A DNA stretch of 64,000 nt, taken from positions 1 through 64,000 of the forward strand of contig JAFBAL010000063.1 of NCBI GenBank assembly GCA_019247845.1, given 5' to 3'. Under the pieces are notes generated by a model. That model was not told the origin of the DNA. It made no database searches and saw nothing but the letters and a program-made list of their open reading frames with translations. The position numbers and the translations under genes were made by a program. Numbering within the stretch: the first letter of the stretch is position 1; every line of letters begins with the position of its first letter. Positions 36,618 through 46,532 of the stretch are shown in pieces. Origin of the DNA: Alphaproteobacteria bacterium. GTDB taxonomy: Bacteria > Pseudomonadota > Alphaproteobacteria > Micropepsales > Micropepsaceae.

Positions 36618-37687
36618 GCCGCCGGCCCTTGCGCCAGCGCGGCCTTGAGCGCCGTCGTCTGGCGGTCCATTTCCTGCTCGACCAGCGCGCGCTTGCGGCG
36701 GCCCTCGGCCTGGACGCGCAGCACGCCCTGGATCGTGTCGATCAGGTCCTGGTTGGTCTTCTGCAGCGTTTCGATGTCGACGATGCCGCGCTGCGACTGG
36801 GTCTCGATGTCGACGGCCTGCGTCTTCATCATCTCCGACGCCTGGCGCAGCATCTGGTTGGTCGTGTCGGTGACCGTCTTCTGCAGCTCCAGCGCCTCCT
36901 GCTGCCGCGTCAGGCCGAGGATCAGCACCATCTTCTGCTTCCACGCCGGCACGGTCAGCGTCACCGAGGCCTGCAGGCTTTCGATGAGCGTCGTGTCGCC
37001 GCTCTGCACGATGCGGATCTGCGGCATCTGCTGGATCGCGATCTGGCGCGCCTGCTGGAGATAGAGCACGCGCTTCTCCAGCCGGTCGAGCGACTGCGTC
37101 GCGTCCTGGTATTGCTGCGCCGCCATGACGTCGGCCGAGCCGTCGCCGCCGGCCTTGGCCTTCTGCTCGAGCTCGACGAGCTTGCCGCGCCTAAAGTCGT
37201 CGGCGAAGGCCTTGCCCGCCGCGATATAGGCGTCGAGGTTGCCGATCGAGTCGCGCGTCTGGTCGTGCAGCCCGTCGAGCATCGTCACGTCGCGGCGCAG
37301 GGTGTCGATGCGCTTCTCGAGCTCCAAGGTGATGCGGTCGATCTGGGCGGCGACGGTCTCGAAGCGCTGCTGGAAGCGGAACAGCCGGCGCCTGAGCCCG
37401 CCGAACAGCTTTGTGAAGAAGTTCTGCTTCTGCAGCTCGGTCGGATCGAGGCCCTTGGCCTTGGAGATGATGTCGGTGAGCAGGTCGCCGGTGTCGCCGA
37501 GCTCGCGGTTCTTGGTCTGCGACAGGATGCGGTCGGCGAAGCCCGCGACCTCCTGCTGCGCGCGCTCGCCGAAGGCGGTGATCTGCGCGGTGTCGGCGAT
37601 GTCGATGCCGGACTTGATCGCGGCGACCTTGCCGCTCTCTACGGGAATGACCGCGGGCGTGGCGGTCGAGGTCGTGACGTCGCTCAT
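36614..37687 (-). CDS. TelA family toxic anion resistance protein
   Basis: QRFETVAAQIDRITLELEKRIDTLRRDVTMLDGLHDQTRDSIGNLDAYIAAG; LTVPAWKQKMVLILGLTRQQEAL. Confidence 0.88.
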   Translation of the reverse strand: MSDVTTSTATPAVIPVESGKVAAIKSGIDIADTAQITAFGERAQQEVAGFADRILSQTKNRELGDTGDLLTDIISKAKGLDPTELQKQNFFTKLFGGLRRRLFRFQQRFETVAAQIDRITLELEKRIDTLRRDVTMLDGLHDQTRDSIGNLDAYIAAGKAFADDFRRGKLVELEQKAKAGGDGSADVMAAQQYQDATQSLDRLEKRVLYLQQARQIAIQQMPQIRIVQSGDTTLIESLQASVTLTVPAWKQKMVLILGLTRQQEALELQKTVTDTTNQMLRQASEMMKTQAVDIETQSQRGIVDIETLQKTNQDLIDTIQGVLRVQAEGRRKRALVEQEMDRQTTALKAALAQGPAA

Positions 37688-37834
37688 GGAGTCCCCTCTT
37701 CAGCTGGCCCTTCGTATGACGGTTGCATGACGGTCTTGCGACAGTCGGCGGGGGCCGCACTTCTAATATGGGGACCGAATTTGAAGCCTCTGCCGGCCCC
37801 GGAAAAAATCTTCGCAGCCCCTCTTGCGCGTCTT

Positions 37835-37858
37835 AGTGTTATAGCTATATACATCACT
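37835..37858. promoter_or_regulatory. Candidate GntR/YtrA-type operator AGTGTTATAGCTATATACATCACT
   Basis: Imperfect dyad (AGTG...CACT, TATA-GC-TATA) upstream of the small exported peptide and YtrA-type regulator. Confidence 0.45.
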
Positions 37859-37899
37859 GCGTCAGCAACCCGCCACTGGGCAAAGGACGGAGTAAGACC

Positions 37900-38091
37900 A
37901 TGCAAATGCTCGCAAATATCGTTTTCGGCGCTGCTTTGGCCGGCTTCTCCCTGGGTCCTGCGGCTTGGGCCGACGCGGCCAAGCTCAACCACCAGCTCTG
38001 CGGAGCGGTGATGACCCTGGCCGGGCTGGAACAGGCCCAATCGCCGCTCGACCACGCCGTCGCCAAGGCGCGCTCGGCATTCACCCACTAA
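37900..38091 (+). CDS. Small exported protein (63 aa) with one Cys in the mature part
   Basis: MQMLANIVFGAALAGFSLGPAAWA signal-like segment; RBS GGACGGAG; directly upstream of the GntR gene. Confidence 0.6.
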   Translation: MQMLANIVFGAALAGFSLGPAAWADAAKLNHQLCGAVMTLAGLEQAQSPLDHAVAKARSAFTH

Positions 38092-38121
38092 CCGACTCGC
38101 GAGGGCAAGCTGGAACACGCA

Positions 38122-38487
38122 ATGGACGATGCCTGGAACGACCATCAGCCGATCTATCGGCAACTGCGCGACCGGGTCATCGCGATGATCCTGGACCGCG
38201 TGCTGAACGAGGGCGATCCTTTGCCTTCGGTGCGCAACGTGGCCGCGGAATTCCGCGTCAACCCGCTGACCGTGCTCAAGGCCTATCAGCAGCTTGCCGA
38301 CGAGCAGATCGTCGAGAAGCGGCGCGGGCTGGGCATGTTCATCAACGCGGGTGCGCGCGAGCTGCTGCTGAAAGCGGAGCGCCAGCGCTTCTTGTCCGAG
38401 CAGTGGCCGAACATCCACGCCACCATCCAGCGCCTTGGGCTCACGTCCGAGGAGCTTCTCAACTCCAGCCCCGCAACGGAGCGCTGA
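38122..38487 (+). CDS. GntR family regulator, YtrA subfamily
   Basis: PIYRQLRDRVIAMILDRVLNEGDPLPSVRNVAAEFRVNPLTVLKAYQQLADEQIVEKRRGLGMFI with short C-terminus, followed by ABC genes. Confidence 0.88.
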   Translation: MDDAWNDHQPIYRQLRDRVIAMILDRVLNEGDPLPSVRNVAAEFRVNPLTVLKAYQQLADEQIVEKRRGLGMFINAGARELLLKAERQRFLSEQWPNIHATIQRLGLTSEELLNSSPATER

Positions 38488-38491
38488 CACC

Positions 38492-39355
38492 ATGGCATGC
38501 ATAGAAGCGAAGGGCCTGACCAAGACCTTCGGCGCGACCACCGCGCTGGCGGGCATCGACCTCAAGGTCGAGGAAGGCAAGATCCTGGGGCTGATCGGCC
38601 CCAACGGCGCGGGCAAGAGCACGCTGCTCAACGCGGCGCTGGGCCTCATCCCGTACGAGGGCGAGCTGAAAGTGCTCGGCCGGGACCCGTGGACCGCGCG
38701 CGACACCTTGATGCGCGACGTCTGCTTCATCGCCGACGTGGCGGTGCTGCCGCGTTGGATGCGCGTGCATCAGGCGCTCGACTATGTCCAGGGCGTGCAC
38801 CCGCGCTTCGACCGCGCCCGCGCCGAAGCCTTCCTCGCCAAGACGCAGATCAAGAAGACCAGCAAGGTGCGCGAGCTGTCCAAGGGCATGGTCACCCAAC
38901 TGCACCTGGCGCTGGTGATGGCGATCGACGCCAAGCTCCTGGTGCTCGACGAGCCCACGCTCGGCCTCGACCTGCTCTATCGCAAGCAGTTCTACGACAC
39001 GCTGCTGAACGACTATTTCGACCATAGCCGCACCATCATCGTCACCACCCATCAGGTCGAGGAGATCCAGCAGATCCTCACCGACATGACCTTCATAAAT
39101 CACGGCCGCATCGTGCTCGACTGCTCGATGGACGAGTTCGAGACGCGCTACGTCGAGCTCACCGTCAAGCCCGACAACCTCGCCGCCGCGCGCGCGCTCG
39201 GGCCGATCAACGAGCGCCAGGTGCTCGGCCGCAGCATCCTTCTGTTCGACCGCGTCGACCGCGAGAAGCTCGCCCCCCTGGGCGAGGTCCGCACCCCTTC
39301 CATCGCCGATCTGTTCGTGGCCGTGATGACCGCGCCCCAAGGAGCCGCACAATGA
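38492..39355 (+). CDS. ABC transporter ATP-binding protein
   Basis: Walker A GLIGPNGAGKST, signature-like VRELSKGM, Walker B LLVLDEPTLGLD. Confidence 0.93.
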   Translation: MACIEAKGLTKTFGATTALAGIDLKVEEGKILGLIGPNGAGKSTLLNAALGLIPYEGELKVLGRDPWTARDTLMRDVCFIADVAVLPRWMRVHQALDYVQGVHPRFDRARAEAFLAKTQIKKTSKVRELSKGMVTQLHLALVMAIDAKLLVLDEPTLGLDLLYRKQFYDTLLNDYFDHSRTIIVTTHQVEEIQQILTDMTFINHGRIVLDCSMDEFETRYVELTVKPDNLAAARALGPINERQVLGRSILLFDRVDREKLAPLGEVRTPSIADLFVAVMTAPQGAAQ

Positions 39356-40269
39356 GCGTTTCGTCCGTCGTGGAAACCGAGGCCGCGCGTCCGACGGCCG
39401 CCGCCTCTTCGACCAGCCCGTTCTACTGGTCGGTCCGGCGCGAGATCTGGGAATACCGTTCGATCTATCTGGCGCCGCTGATCGCGGCCGGGCTGGTGGT
39501 GCTGGGCTTCTTCGTCCGCGCCGCGCATCTTCCGGCCCTGGTGCGCGAGACCGAGAACCTGCCGCCGGTGGCGCAGATGCTCCGCCTCGCCGTGCCTTTC
39601 AGCATCACCGCGCTGGCGATCACGCTGACCGGACTGATCGTCGCGTTCTTCTATTGCCTGGGCGCTCTCTACAACGAGCGCCGCGACCGCTCCATCCTGT
39701 TCTGGAAGTCGCTGCCGGTCTCCAACACCACGACCGTGCTGTCGAAGGTGTTCGTGGCCCTCGCCGTCATCCCGGCGGTGGTCTTCCTGGTCACCCTGGC
39801 GACGCAGCTCATCATGCTGCTGATCGGCACCGCGGTGCTGGCCGCGAACGGCGTCAGCGCCGCGACGCTGTGGGCGAACTGGCCGTTCGTGAAGATGGCG
39901 GCGTTGTTCGCCTATATCCTCGTCGTGATGATCCTGTGGTATGCGCCGATCGCAGGCTGGCTGCTGCTGGTCTCGGCCTATGCGCGCAGCATGGCGATCC
40001 TGTGGGCGGTGCTGCCGCCGCTGGGCCTGATCATCGCCGAACGCATCGCGCTCGACACGTCTTACGTCGCCGACCTGGTCGACTATCGGCTGAACGGCTT
40101 CATGAGCCTCGCCTTCTACTACAAGAAGGGCATGACGCTCGGCGATCCGCTGGCACTGGCGACGCCCGCGCATTTCTTCGGAAGTCCCGGCCTGTGGAGC
40201 GGGCTTGCGGTGGCGGCCGCCTTGATCGTCGCCGCCATCTGGCTGCGCCGCAACCGCGAGCCGATCTAG
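39352..40269 (+). CDS. ABC-2 type transporter permease
   Basis: Six TM-like segments; YNERRDRSILFWKSLPVSNTTTVLSKV typical of ABC-2 permeases; overlaps the ATPase gene. Confidence 0.85.
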   Translation: MSVSSVVETEAARPTAAASSTSPFYWSVRREIWEYRSIYLAPLIAAGLVVLGFFVRAAHLPALVRETENLPPVAQMLRLAVPFSITALAITLTGLIVAFFYCLGALYNERRDRSILFWKSLPVSNTTTVLSKVFVALAVIPAVVFLVTLATQLIMLLIGTAVLAANGVSAATLWANWPFVKMAALFAYILVVMILWYAPIAGWLLLVSAYARSMAILWAVLPPLGLIIAERIALDTSYVADLVDYRLNGFMSLAFYYKKGMTLGDPLALATPAHFFGSPGLWSGLAVAAALIVAAIWLRRNREPI

Positions 40270-42833
40270 ACGCGGCCGTCCGGCATCATCACGACGGGCT
40301 GCAGCCGGCTGAAAGGCCGGCTCAGCCTGTCGAAATGCGCGTTGTAGAAGGGATCGCGGTCGAAATACTTGCGCCAGCGATTGGCAAGCACCGCGCGCTC
40401 GCCGAGGCTGCGCATATGGTCCTCGTTGGTCTTGCTGTAGCCGCGCGACTTGGACTCGAAGTGGTACAGCGTCGCGAAAGGCTCATAGACCACCGCATAG
40501 CCGCGGTCGCGCGCGCGCAGGCAATAGTCGGTGTCGTTGAACTCGACGCGCAGATAGATCTCGTCGAAGCCGCCCAGCTCGTCGAACAGCGCCGCGCGCG
40601 TCGCCATGCAGGCGCCGGTCACCGCCAGCACGTTGCGCTGCAGCACCGTGCGGCCCAGGTAGCCGCCGTCGCTGGGCAGCTCGCCCATCCCCTCATGCAC
40701 CGCGCCGCCCGAGACGCCGATCAGGACGCCCGCATGCTGCACCGTGCCGTCCTCGTAGAGCAGCCGCGCGCCGACCACGCCGACCTCGGGCCTGAGCGCG
40801 GTGGACACCAGCTCGGCGAGCCAGTCCTGCGACAGCACGACCGTGTCGTTGTTCAGGAACACCAGCACCTCGCCGGTCGCGTGCCGCGCCGCGAGATTGT
40901 TGATGGCCGACCAGTTGAAGCGGCCGTTGAACGGGATGACGCGCACGCCGTGGCGCTCGGCATAGGTCTTGAACAGCTCGTGGGTCTTCTGCTCGCAGCT
41001 GTCGTTGTCCATCACGATGATCTCGACTTCGCCCGGATAGGCGCCGCGCGAGGCGAGCACGCTCTGGATGCATTGGTCGAGAAGCTCGGCGCGGTCGCGC
41101 GTGGGCACGATGATCGATACCTTCGGCGCCGTCTCGGGCAGGCCCCATTGCACGCGCTGGCAGTTGGGCAGCGAGCGGCCGAGCGCGTCGGCATGCGGGC
41201 GGACCTCGGCGGTGCGGCCGGCGCGCTCCAGATGGGCGCGGATGCAGTCGAGCGTGCCGGGCTCCTCGCCGCGGAACGGCGCGAAGCGGTGATAGAGCAC
41301 GCGGTTGATGTGCACGATCTGCTCGGGCTTGAGCTTCTCCACCAGGCGCAGCAGCAGGTCGAGGAAGAGCGCGTCGGGCGCGCGGTTCGAGCCGCCGATC
41401 TCGGCCAGCAGCGCCTTGCGGAAGGCGAAGCGCGCGCCGATGTAGTCGTTGGCCAGCAGGAAGTCGTAGTCGAAATCGGGCTTGAGGACAGGCGTGTGAT
41501 AGACCGCGTCGCCGGCCTCGTCGACCTCGGCCGCGTCCTCGTCGAAATAGACCAGGCCCGCGCGGTTCGCCTGCAGGTGCGTCGCCATCTGCAGCAGCGC
41601 GTCGTCGCTCAAGACGTCGCCTTGGCCGAGCGCAAGCACGTACTCGCCCTCGGCCGCGTTGAACAGCTTCTCGAAAGCCGCGGCCTCGTTGCCGGGCAGG
41701 GTTCCGTTCGGCGCGCGCACCCGCGCATCGGACCGCGCCGCCCCTTGCAGGAAGGCGTCGCGCTCGCTGCCCGGCGCCGGGCTCGACGAGACCACGACGC
41801 ATTCCCAGCCGGGATAGATCTGGCGCTCGAGACTCGCCAGCGACCGCGACAGCGAGCGCGTGTCCTCGCCGTCGTCGGCGATGATCACGCTAATCAGCGG
41901 GCGATAGGCGAGCCTGGCCGCGGCCTGCTCGAGCTTGCGCCGGCTGGTGGCGAGCAGCCGGTCCGTCTCGTGGCCGTAGTCGTCGTACATCGACAGCGGG
42001 AACGCCGCGCCGTCCAGCGCGCTGGGCAGGTGGTTCTCGATGCGGCCGAGGGCGGTCTTGAGCAGGCCCAGCTCGCGGCGGATCTCGACCATGGAATCGA
42101 AAACCTGGCTCTGGCCGAAATTCACCCGCTTGGGCATGGCGATCGCCGCGTGGGTCACCGCGTCGCGCACGCTGAGCAGGCGCTCGGTCTGGAGCAGGCG
42201 GTGGTGCGCCGCGGGGATGATGAACGAGAAGCCGTAGGTCCCCGGTCCCCCGAACGCGTCCTGCAGATCGCGGCGGAAGCGGTTGCATTCGGTGACGCCG
42301 ACGAAGGCGTTGTCGAGCAGGATCTCGACGCGGACGGGCTCGTCGAGGCCGATGAAGTTGGCCGCCCAGCCGCGGATCTCGAAGGCCGAGACGTCGTCGA
42401 TGGCGCCCGCGATCTCGCGCGAGGCATCCAGCCCGGCGAGCAGCGGGCGCTTGTCGCGGATGCGCGCGGCGATCTCCTCGCCGGCGGGCATGCAGACCCG
42501 CACGAAGAACACCGGATCGCGCAGCACCGCGCTCAGGATCTGCCGCCAGGTGCGCGCCTTGCGGATCGCCGAGCGCGTGGCCTCGTCCAGCGGCAGCTCG
42601 CTCGCCACCCAGTCGACGATCTCGGGCCCGGGAAACACCGAAATGCGGAAATGCGGCAGCGCGCGGTTGTTGAGCAGCGCGCTCAGCACGTTCTCCTCGA
42701 ACTCGGCCGAGGCGATGAAGTTCGAGATGGAGTCGTCCAGGGGCAGAAGCGCCCGCTCTTCGGCCACTTGCCGGCTCTCGGGATCGCGCCCGAGGAAAAG
42801 TCTATAGCCGTGGACGCCGTTCTGGCTCGACAT
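40266..42833 (-). CDS. Multi-domain family 2 glycosyltransferase
   Basis: GT-A region KVSIIVPTRDRAELLDQCIQSVL, VFLNNDTVV, GVVGARLLYEDGTVQHAGV, plus a second degenerate GT-like region. Confidence 0.87.
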   Translation of the reverse strand: MSSQNGVHGYRLFLGRDPESRQVAEERALLPLDDSISNFIASAEFEENVLSALLNNRALPHFRISVFPGPEIVDWVASELPLDEATRSAIRKARTWRQILSAVLRDPVFFVRVCMPAGEEIAARIRDKRPLLAGLDASREIAGAIDDVSAFEIRGWAANFIGLDEPVRVEILLDNAFVGVTECNRFRRDLQDAFGGPGTYGFSFIIPAAHHRLLQTERLLSVRDAVTHAAIAMPKRVNFGQSQVFDSMVEIRRELGLLKTALGRIENHLPSALDGAAFPLSMYDDYGHETDRLLATSRRKLEQAAARLAYRPLISVIIADDGEDTRSLSRSLASLERQIYPGWECVVVSSSPAPGSERDAFLQGAARSDARVRAPNGTLPGNEAAAFEKLFNAAEGEYVLALGQGDVLSDDALLQMATHLQANRAGLVYFDEDAAEVDEAGDAVYHTPVLKPDFDYDFLLANDYIGARFAFRKALLAEIGGSNRAPDALFLDLLLRLVEKLKPEQIVHINRVLYHRFAPFRGEEPGTLDCIRAHLERAGRTAEVRPHADALGRSLPNCQRVQWGLPETAPKVSIIVPTRDRAELLDQCIQSVLASRGAYPGEVEIIVMDNDSCEQKTHELFKTYAERHGVRVIPFNGRFNWSAINNLAARHATGEVLVFLNNDTVVLSQDWLAELVSTALRPEVGVVGARLLYEDGTVQHAGVLIGVSGGAVHEGMGELPSDGGYLGRTVLQRNVLAVTGACMATRAALFDELGGFDEIYLRVEFNDTDYCLRARDRGYAVVYEPFATLYHFESKSRGYSKTNEDHMRSLGERAVLANRWRKYFDRDPFYNAHFDRLSRPFSRLQPVVMMPDGRV

Positions 42834-43061
42834 GTCGATGACCGATGTGACGCACTATATCGGACAGTATAGCTCCGCCTAGCAAGCCGTCGGAAATTGA
42901 GGCAAATCAATGTGCGAGCGGTTCTCAGATGAATCGCTTCTAAGTTGTTTCATCTCCTTCCTTACGGCTGGACTTTTCGACACGAAAGGAGGAAGAGACG
43001 GGAAATTCTTTACCCGGAACGGCTCACGGTAAATTGTAAACTTTTGTCGCGGCGGAGGCCC

Positions 43062-43634
43062 ATGGAAGTCTTGACGTTGCCGATCGCGCCCGTGGTGCTC
43101 CTCAAACCCGCCAGGCACGGCGACTCGCGCGGCTACTTCACCGAGGCCTATAGCAAGCGCAGGCTCGCCGAAGCCGGGCTGAACTTCGATTTCATCCAGG
43201 ACAACCTTTCGCTCAGCGCCGAGCGCGGGACGATCCGCGGCCTGCACTTCCAGGCCGCGCCGTCGGAGCAGACCAAGCTGGTCTCGGTGCTGCGCGGCGC
43301 GGTGCTCGACGTCGTCGTCGACATCCGCGCCGGATCGCCGACCTACGGCAAGCATGTCGCGGTGGAGCTTTCCGCGGAGAACGGGCTGCAGCTGCTCGCG
43401 CCGCGCGGCTTCGCGCACGGCCTCTGCACGCTCGTCCCCGACACGATGGTGGCCTACAAGGTCGACGGCTACTACGACGCCGCGAAGGATTTCGGGTTGC
43501 GTTGGGACGATCCCGATTTGGGAATCGCCTGGCCCATCGGCGCGGGCGAAGCCAAAGTCTCGGACAAGGACCGCCGCCAGCCGCTGCTCAGGGACCTGCC
43601 CGCCTATTTCGCCTATCGGGGCGACGCGGCATGA
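43062..43634 (+). CDS. rfbC: dTDP-4-dehydrorhamnose 3,5-epimerase
   Basis: HGDSRGYFTEAYSKRRLAEAG, FIQDNLSLSAERGTIRGLHFQ, PRGFAHGLC. Confidence 0.95.
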   Translation: MEVLTLPIAPVVLLKPARHGDSRGYFTEAYSKRRLAEAGLNFDFIQDNLSLSAERGTIRGLHFQAAPSEQTKLVSVLRGAVLDVVVDIRAGSPTYGKHVAVELSAENGLQLLAPRGFAHGLCTLVPDTMVAYKVDGYYDAAKDFGLRWDDPDLGIAWPIGAGEAKVSDKDRRQPLLRDLPAYFAYRGDAA

Positions 43635-43692
43635 AGACGCCGATCATGGGCAGCAGCACATGAAGACGCCGATCGCGGGCAGCAGACCATGA
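43631..43692 (+). repeat. 29-bp tandem duplication at the rfbC-rfbB junction creating two 10-codon minicistrons linked by ATGA overlaps
   Basis: ATGAAGACGCCGATCATGGGCAGCAGCAC / ATGAAGACGCCGATCGCGGGCAGCAGACC / ATGAAG (rfbB start); ATGAAG at 43631, 43660, 43689. Confidence 0.9.
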
Positions 43693-44732
43693 AGGTGCTG
43701 GTCACTGGCGGCGCGGGCTTCATCGGCTCCGCGGTGGTGCGGCGGCTTGTGGCGGAGCCCGGCGTCGAGGTCGCCGTCTTCGACGCGATGACCTATGCCG
43801 CCAACCCGCGCACCTTGGGTGCGCATGCCGGGCGCCTCGCCTTCTATCGGCAAGACATCTGCGATGCAGCCGCGGTCGGGGCCGCCTTCGCCGAGTTCCA
43901 GCCCGACGTCGTCATGCACCTGGCGGCCGAGTCGCATGTCGACCGCTCGATCGAGGAGCCTGCGGCCTTCGTGAAGACCAACGTCGTCGGCACGCAGGTC
44001 CTGCTCGACGCGGCGCTGGCGCATTGGCGCGCGCTCGATGGCGGCGCCCGCGACCGCTTCCGCTTCCTGCATATCTCCACCGACGAAGTGTTCGGCTCGC
44101 TGACCGAGACCTGCCCGCCTTTCTGCGAGACCACGCCCTACACGCCGCGCTCTCCTTACGCGGCATCGAAGGCGTCGTCGGATCACCTGGTGCGGGCCTG
44201 GTCGCACACCTACGGCCTGCCCATCGTCGTCACAAACTGCTCGAACAACTACGGGCCGTACCAGTTCCCCGAAAAACTCATCCCGCTGATGATCCTGCGC
44301 GGGCTCGCGGGAGAAGCGATGCCGGTCTACGGCGACGGGCAGAACATCCGCGACTGGCTGTTCGTCGACGATCATGCCGAGGCCTTGTGGCTGGCGGCGA
44401 CGCGCGGGCGCGTCGGCGAGACCTATGCCGTCGGCGGCTCGGCCGAGCGGCGCAACCTCGACGTGGTGCAGACCGTCGCCGACCTGCTCGACGAGCTCCA
44501 GCCGGGCAACGCGCCGCGGCGGGGCCTCATCGGCTTCGTCGGCGACCGGCCCGGTCACGACCGCCGCTATGCCATCGACAGCGCCAAGATCCGGCGCGAG
44601 CTTGGCTGGGCGCCGCGCCATTCCTTCGAGGACGGCTTGCGCCGCACGGTCGCGTGGTATGTCGCCAATCGCGACTGGTGGCAGCCGATCGTGGACGGCG
44701 TCTATCGGCTCGAGCGCCTGGGAACATGGTAG
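43689..44732 (+). CDS. rfbB: dTDP-glucose 4,6-dehydratase
   Basis: [52 protein letters not shown]. Confidence 0.96.
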   Translation: MKVLVTGGAGFIGSAVVRRLVAEPGVEVAVFDAMTYAANPRTLGAHAGRLAFYRQDICDAAAVGAAFAEFQPDVVMHLAAESHVDRSIEEPAAFVKTNVVGTQVLLDAALAHWRALDGGARDRFRFLHISTDEVFGSLTETCPPFCETTPYTPRSPYAASKASSDHLVRAWSHTYGLPIVVTNCSNNYGPYQFPEKLIPLMILRGLAGEAMPVYGDGQNIRDWLFVDDHAEALWLAATRGRVGETYAVGGSAERRNLDVVQTVADLLDELQPGNAPRRGLIGFVGDRPGHDRRYAIDSAKIRRELGWAPRHSFEDGLRRTVAWYVANRDWWQPIVDGVYRLERLGTW

Positions 44733-45616
44733 ACAAGCCTCGCACGGTCCTCGTCATCGGCAAGACCGGGCAGCTGGCGCGCGAGTTGGCGCGCAGCCCA
44801 TGGCCCGCCGGCTGGCAGGCGAGTTTCGCGGGCCGCGACGCGATCGATCTCGCTTGTCCCGACGCGGCGGCCGCGTGCGTCGAGGCCGCGGCGCCCGAGA
44901 TGGTCGTCAACGCCGCCGCCTATACCGCGGTGGACAAGGCCGAGAGCGAGCCCGGTCTCGCCGATGCGGTGAACGCAGTCGCACCCGGCGCCATCGCCGC
45001 CGCTTGCGCGCGGATGAACGTCCCCTTCGTCACGGTCTCGACCGACTACGTCTTCGACGGCGCCAAGCGCGGCGCCTATGTCGAGAGCGATCCGGTCGGG
45101 CCCATCGGCGCCTATGGCCGCAGCAAGGAACGCGGCGAGCGCCTCGTCCGCGAGGCGCACGGCCGGCACCTGATCCTGCGCACCTCCTGGGTGTTCGGCG
45201 CGCTGGGCAACAATTTCGTGCGCACCATGCTGAGGCTGGGCGCCGAGCGGAAAACGCTCAAGGTCGTCGCCGACCAGCGCGGCAAGCCGACCGCCGCCGC
45301 CGACCTGGCCGCGGGCGTGATCGCGGCGGCCGCCGGGCTTGCGGGGGATGCGAGCCTCGCCGGCACCTATCATCTCGCCAACGAGGGCCCGACGAGCTGG
45401 CACGAATTCGCGCGCGCGATCTTCGACGGCGCCAAGACGCGCGGCGCGGCCGTGCCCGACGAGGTTCTGCCGATCGCGACGGCCGAATATCCGACGCCGG
45501 CCCGGCGCCCGATGAATTCCGAGCTGGATTGCGAGCTGTTCGCACGCCGCTTCGGACTGCGGCAACGTGACTGGCGACTGGCGCTTAAGGATGTGCTGGA
45601 CGAATTGTTGACCTGA
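44726..45616 (+). CDS. rfbD: dTDP-4-dehydrorhamnose reductase
   Basis: [44 protein letters not shown]. Confidence 0.94.
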   Translation: MVDKPRTVLVIGKTGQLARELARSPWPAGWQASFAGRDAIDLACPDAAAACVEAAAPEMVVNAAAYTAVDKAESEPGLADAVNAVAPGAIAAACARMNVPFVTVSTDYVFDGAKRGAYVESDPVGPIGAYGRSKERGERLVREAHGRHLILRTSWVFGALGNNFVRTMLRLGAERKTLKVVADQRGKPTAAADLAAGVIAAAAGLAGDASLAGTYHLANEGPTSWHEFARAIFDGAKTRGAAVPDEVLPIATAEYPTPARRPMNSELDCELFARRFGLRQRDWRLALKDVLDELLT

Positions 45617-45643
45617 GCTTCGGTTCGGCGTCTTGAGGGGACC

Positions 45644-46525
45644 ATGGCAATCACGCGCGGCATCGTACTGGCTGGAGGACTCGGCACGCGGCTCTATCCG
45701 CTGACCTTGAGCATCAGCAAGCAGCTCTTGCCGATCTACGACAAGCCGATGGTGTACTACCCGATCTCGACCCTGATGCTGGCCGGCATCGCCGAGATCG
45801 CGATGATCACCACGCCCGAAAGCAGGCCGCTGTTCGAGCGCCTGCTGGGCGACGGCTCGCGCTGGGGCATGCGCTTCTCGTATATCGAGCAGCCCTCGCC
45901 CGACGGCCTGGCGCAGGCCTTCATCCTGGGCCGCGAGTTTCTGGGCGGCGGGCCGGGCGCGCTGGTCCTGGGCGACAACCTGTTCTACGGCCACGGCATG
46001 ACGGAGACCGTGCGCCGCGCGGCCATGCGCGAGAAGGGCGCGACCATCTTCGCCTATCAGGTGGACGATGCGCGCAGCTATGGCGTGGTCGATTTCGACG
46101 GCGACGGCCGCGCGATCCATCTGGAAGAGAAGCCGAAGGATCCGCGCTCGAACTGGGCGGTGTGCGGGCTCTATTTCTACGACGAGCGGGTCTGCGACAT
46201 CGCGGCCTCGGTCAAGCGCTCGGCGCGCGGCGAGCTCGAGATCACCTCCGTCAACCAGGCCTATCTGGAGCTGGGCGGCCTGTACGTCGAGAAGCTCGGG
46301 CGCGGCTTCGCCTGGCTCGACACCGGGACCTACGACAACATCGTCGAGGCCGGCAACCTGGTGCAGACGCTGGAGCGCCGCCAGGGCGCCAGCATCTGCT
46401 GTCCCGAAGAGATCGCGTTCCGCAACGGCTGGATCGATCACGCGCAATTGGCCGAGCTCGCCACGCCGCTGATCAACACGCCCTATGGCCGCTATCTCGA
46501 CCTCTTGGCGCGCGAGAGCCGCTGA
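45644..46525 (+). CDS. rfbA: Glucose-1-phosphate thymidylyltransferase
   Basis: [44 protein letters not shown]. Confidence 0.97.
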   Translation: MAITRGIVLAGGLGTRLYPLTLSISKQLLPIYDKPMVYYPISTLMLAGIAEIAMITTPESRPLFERLLGDGSRWGMRFSYIEQPSPDGLAQAFILGREFLGGGPGALVLGDNLFYGHGMTETVRRAAMREKGATIFAYQVDDARSYGVVDFDGDGRAIHLEEKPKDPRSNWAVCGLYFYDERVCDIAASVKRSARGELEITSVNQAYLELGGLYVEKLGRGFAWLDTGTYDNIVEAGNLVQTLERRQGASICCPEEIAFRNGWIDHAQLAELATPLINTPYGRYLDLLARESR

Positions 46526-46532
46526 AGCGACG

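Noticed and set aside
39654-42872. 1072-aa plus-strand ORF opposite the glycosyltransferase
   Set aside because: Arg/His/Ala/Asp-rich composition typical of antisense frames in GC-rich DNA; the minus frame has clear GT2 motifs, and the N-terminal part overlaps the ABC permease out of frame.
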